Assembly (NCBI GenBank): GCA_028687085.1
Contig: JAQUAU010000045.1
Location: 1 to 6,417, forward strand
Source of the DNA: Minisyncoccota bacterium
GTDB lineage: Bacteria; Patescibacteriota; Minisyncoccia; Phycocordibacterales; Phycocordibacteraceae
Length of the DNA stretch: 6,417 bases
Direction of reading: 5' to 3'
Shown one piece after another: positions 5,163-6,417 of the stretch. The position numbers were made by a program, and so were the translations under genes. The first letter of the stretch is position 1. Each line of letters begins with the position of its first letter. The notes beneath the pieces were generated by a model. That model was not told where the DNA came from, ran no database searches, and worked only from the letters and a program-made list of their open reading frames with translations.

Positions 5163-6284
5163 TCAATTGTCGATCCGAGCGACACAAAAGACTCGCTCAA
5201 TCAAACGACCTCCGTTGGGTCCCGCAACTCTTTCGGCGACACGTAACGCTTGGGAGTACATGGACTGCTCATCACGAGGGGAGTTTGCGGCGCCGATGGC
5301 GCTTCGGTAAAGCTCTTCGGCACTAGCTAGGTCTTCGAGCATGAGATATGCGTCGGCTTGAGTGGCAAGGTTCCAGTGATTCCGTTCAGCATTAGCACAG
5401 TGACTAAGCGCGCGCCGTGCCATAGTTCTAACCTTGATGGGCACACGTGATGTGGCCGGACCAGACAAAAGATCCAGGAAAGCTATGTTGATCGCATGGT
5501 AATAGGCTTGCGCTGAATCCCCTTCAGACTCGGCAATTTCCAAACCACCCTCATACAGTTCTTTGGCTCGCAGTAGGTCGTCATTGGATCTTTCAATGAT
5601 CCAACGCCTTTTGATTCTGCCGCCCAAGACACCCATGGCTTCCGATGACGTGCGCTTGCAGTGGTATTCAAGTAAAGTGAGCGCATCGCTCGATCGACCA
5701 AGTCCATCCAATGCCAAAGCGAGCGAAATAAGCGCTGCGTCGTCGAGGTTCGCGGCGCGAGGCCACAGAGTATCAACTGCCGCCTGGAAGTCCCCCAGTT
5801 CCACCGCTAGACGCGCTCCGTCAATCGCGGGCCTACCCACAGATTGCCCAGTCAGTGCTTCAACAACCAGTAGAAAACCCTGATGATTGGCATCGGACGG
5901 TCGCACTATTTCCAGATGATTGCCAGGAACAACGCGGCGAACCTGATCCGGAAATGGCATCAACGACGAATCTTTTGGCACGAATTCGTCGCGATCTCCT
6001 TGGAGAACCCAAAATGCGAATTTTGGTATTACGCCAACCCGGTCCTTCCAGTCAGCGCGTAATCGCTTGATAAACGAGCTACCGCTCGACATGTCTCGCA
6101 CCTGTCGCTTCAATTTGGCAGCAAATGACGCCTTCTCCAAACCTGCGCTCGGAGTGCCAAACAGGATGACATGGCTTAGGCGAGACATCAAAGTTGAATC
6201 GTCAATAATCGCACGTTGTACGACCAATCCCCCCATGCTGTGAGCCACCAGTGCTATTCTCTTGTACCGATTGAATGGAGGCAA
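5163..6284 (-). CDS. 5'-truncated alpha/beta-hydrolase with TPR-S-like repeats, probably a broken gene
   Basis: The readable frame starts almost at the catalytic centre. AHSMGG (14-19, nucleophile S16) normally lies 80-120 residues into lipase- or PGAP1-like hydrolases, so the first part of the fold is missing. The rest of the triad is present: Asp in GDRDEFVP (D97 or D99) and His in GNHLEI (H123). Residues about 155-345 are TPR-like, with EGGLEI and AYYHAINIA (260-268) matching the TPR-S pattern seen in the next gene. The start given is a TTG. The frame stays open only to 6299, where an in-frame TAA (6300-6302) lies in sequence that looks like the mobile element end. No ATG occurs before the nucleophile. 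The complete protein was probably a hydrolase effector controlled by its repeat scaffold; this copy is likely inactive. It could still act as a promoter-proximal reading frame for the next gene, 18 nt downstream. Confidence 0.72.
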   Translation of the reverse strand: MPPFNRYKRIALVAHSMGGLVVQRAIIDDSTLMSRLSHVILFGTPSAGLEKASFAAKLKRQVRDMSSGSSFIKRLRADWKDRVGVIPKFAFWVLQGDRDEFVPKDSSLMPFPDQVRRVVPGNHLEIVRPSDANHQGFLLVVEALTGQSVGRPAIDGARLAVELGDFQAAVDTLWPRAANLDDAALISLALALDGLGRSSDALTLLEYHCKRTSSEAMGVLGGRIKRRWIIERSNDDLLRAKELYEGGLEIAESEGDSAQAYYHAINIAFLDLLSGPATSRVPIKVRTMARRALSHCANAERNHWNLATQADAYLMLEDLASAEELYRSAIGAANSPRDEQSMYSQALRVAERVAGPNGGRLIERVFCVARIDN

Positions 6285-6356
6285 TGAAAGGCTAGTACAT
6301 TAACACGTAAATAACGAAACATGATTACACTCGCGTTATCGCCAACCGGCATAAAC

Positions 6357-6361
6357 AGGAG
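6357..6361 (+). promoter_or_regulatory. Ribosome binding site of the partial transposase gene
   Basis: AGGAG lies 5 nt before the ATG at 6367. It fixes that ATG as the start and shows that the short frame is a real gene start and not chance. Confidence 0.6.
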
Positions 6362-6366
6362 TGGTC

Positions 6367-6417
6367 ATGCGTCAGACAGAACTGAACTTGAGCGAAGAAG
6401 ATCGCTCGATTGTCCAA
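6367..6417 (+). CDS. N-terminus of a probable transposase (partial, 17 codons)
   Basis: The product begins MRQTELNLSEEDRSIVQ and then leaves the window. A short acidic stretch of the type LSEEDR at the start of a helix is common at the N-terminus of IS630-type and related transposases, ahead of their helix-turn-helix. The family call is a guess from 17 residues. The divergent orientation from the truncated hydrolase and the abrupt loss of that gene's 5' end support a mobile element. Confidence 0.4.
   Translation, partial: MRQTELNLSEEDRSIVQ

Larger units (their letters stand above)
6297..6417 (+). mobile_element. Left end of a probable insertion sequence (boundary approximate, runs off the window)
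   Basis: The hydrolase frame ends abruptly here, and an outward-facing gene begins about 70 nt later, as expected for an IS end followed by its transposase. TA dinucleotides at 6293, 6296 and 6301 would suit a family that targets TA (for example IS630), but the terminal repeat cannot be confirmed without the other end. ATAACG (6311-6316) and CGTTAT (6334-6339) form an inverted pair that could lie in the transposase promoter. Confidence 0.45.

Noticed and set aside
5563..5883. 106-codon frame on the + strand
   Set aside because: It lies antisense to the hydrolase-TPR-S gene. Its product is low in complexity, rich in Ser, Ala and Arg, with no motif. It is a frame shadow.
597..6284. A hidden CD-NTase (cGAS-like) gene, which would make this ordinary type IV CBASS
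   Set aside because: I looked for the GS-x-D...D pattern of the polymerase-beta fold in all main frames and saw none. It could still lie outside the window.

Overview
The window looks like part of a defence island in a member of the Pseudomonadota. The base composition is mixed, close to half G+C by eye. The evidence is an initiator tRNA with an encoded CCA end, a compact rho-independent terminator, Shine-Dalgarno-led genes, and a row of conflict-system genes between a tRNA and a mobile element. The genus cannot be named.

Layout on the + strand, left to right. Positions 1-217 hold a tRNA-fMet gene with a probable -10 box, its terminator, and a 12-bp tandem repeat with an inverted half-copy that could mark an island edge. 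Positions 218-596 have no convincing gene. Positions 597-6284 hold six genes, all on the minus strand, so their transcription order is right to left: (1) a 5'-truncated alpha/beta-hydrolase joined to TPR-S-type repeats; (2) a nucleoside deoxyribosyltransferase-like (DRHyd-type) domain joined to TPR-S-type repeats; (3) a TIR domain fused to a tRNA-guanine-transglycosylase-like (TGT-like) domain; (4) an HhH-GPD/OGG-like DNA glycosylase; (5) a QueC-like protein; (6) a small stand-alone TIR protein whose N-terminus is Gly-rich (MGGSSGG). From 6300 to the end, the left end of a mobile element runs outward with the first 17 codons of a likely transposase. It has apparently removed the 5' end of gene 1.

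Genes 3-6 are tightly coupled: two ATGA overlaps and one TGA-T-ATG junction. From memory of the literature, the trio QueC + TGT + OGG is the ancillary set that defines type IV CBASS, where it accompanies a CD-NTase. No CD-NTase is visible here. TIR domains, which are NAD+-consuming or NAD+-signalling folds in immunity, stand in its place. The inferred model is a type IV CBASS-like module in which the 7-deazaguanine machinery modifies or controls a TIR protein instead of a CD-NTase. The exposed Gly-Gly start of the stand-alone TIR is the natural candidate site for N-terminal conjugation.

Genes 1-2 resemble a second, neighbouring type of system. TPR-S scaffolds have been predicted to sense NAD+-derived signals, and DRHyd domains to make or process such nucleotide signals. 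They may work with the TIR module or only sit beside it. The 73-nt gap between genes 2 and 3, with its own inverted repeat, suggests that the two blocks can be regulated separately.
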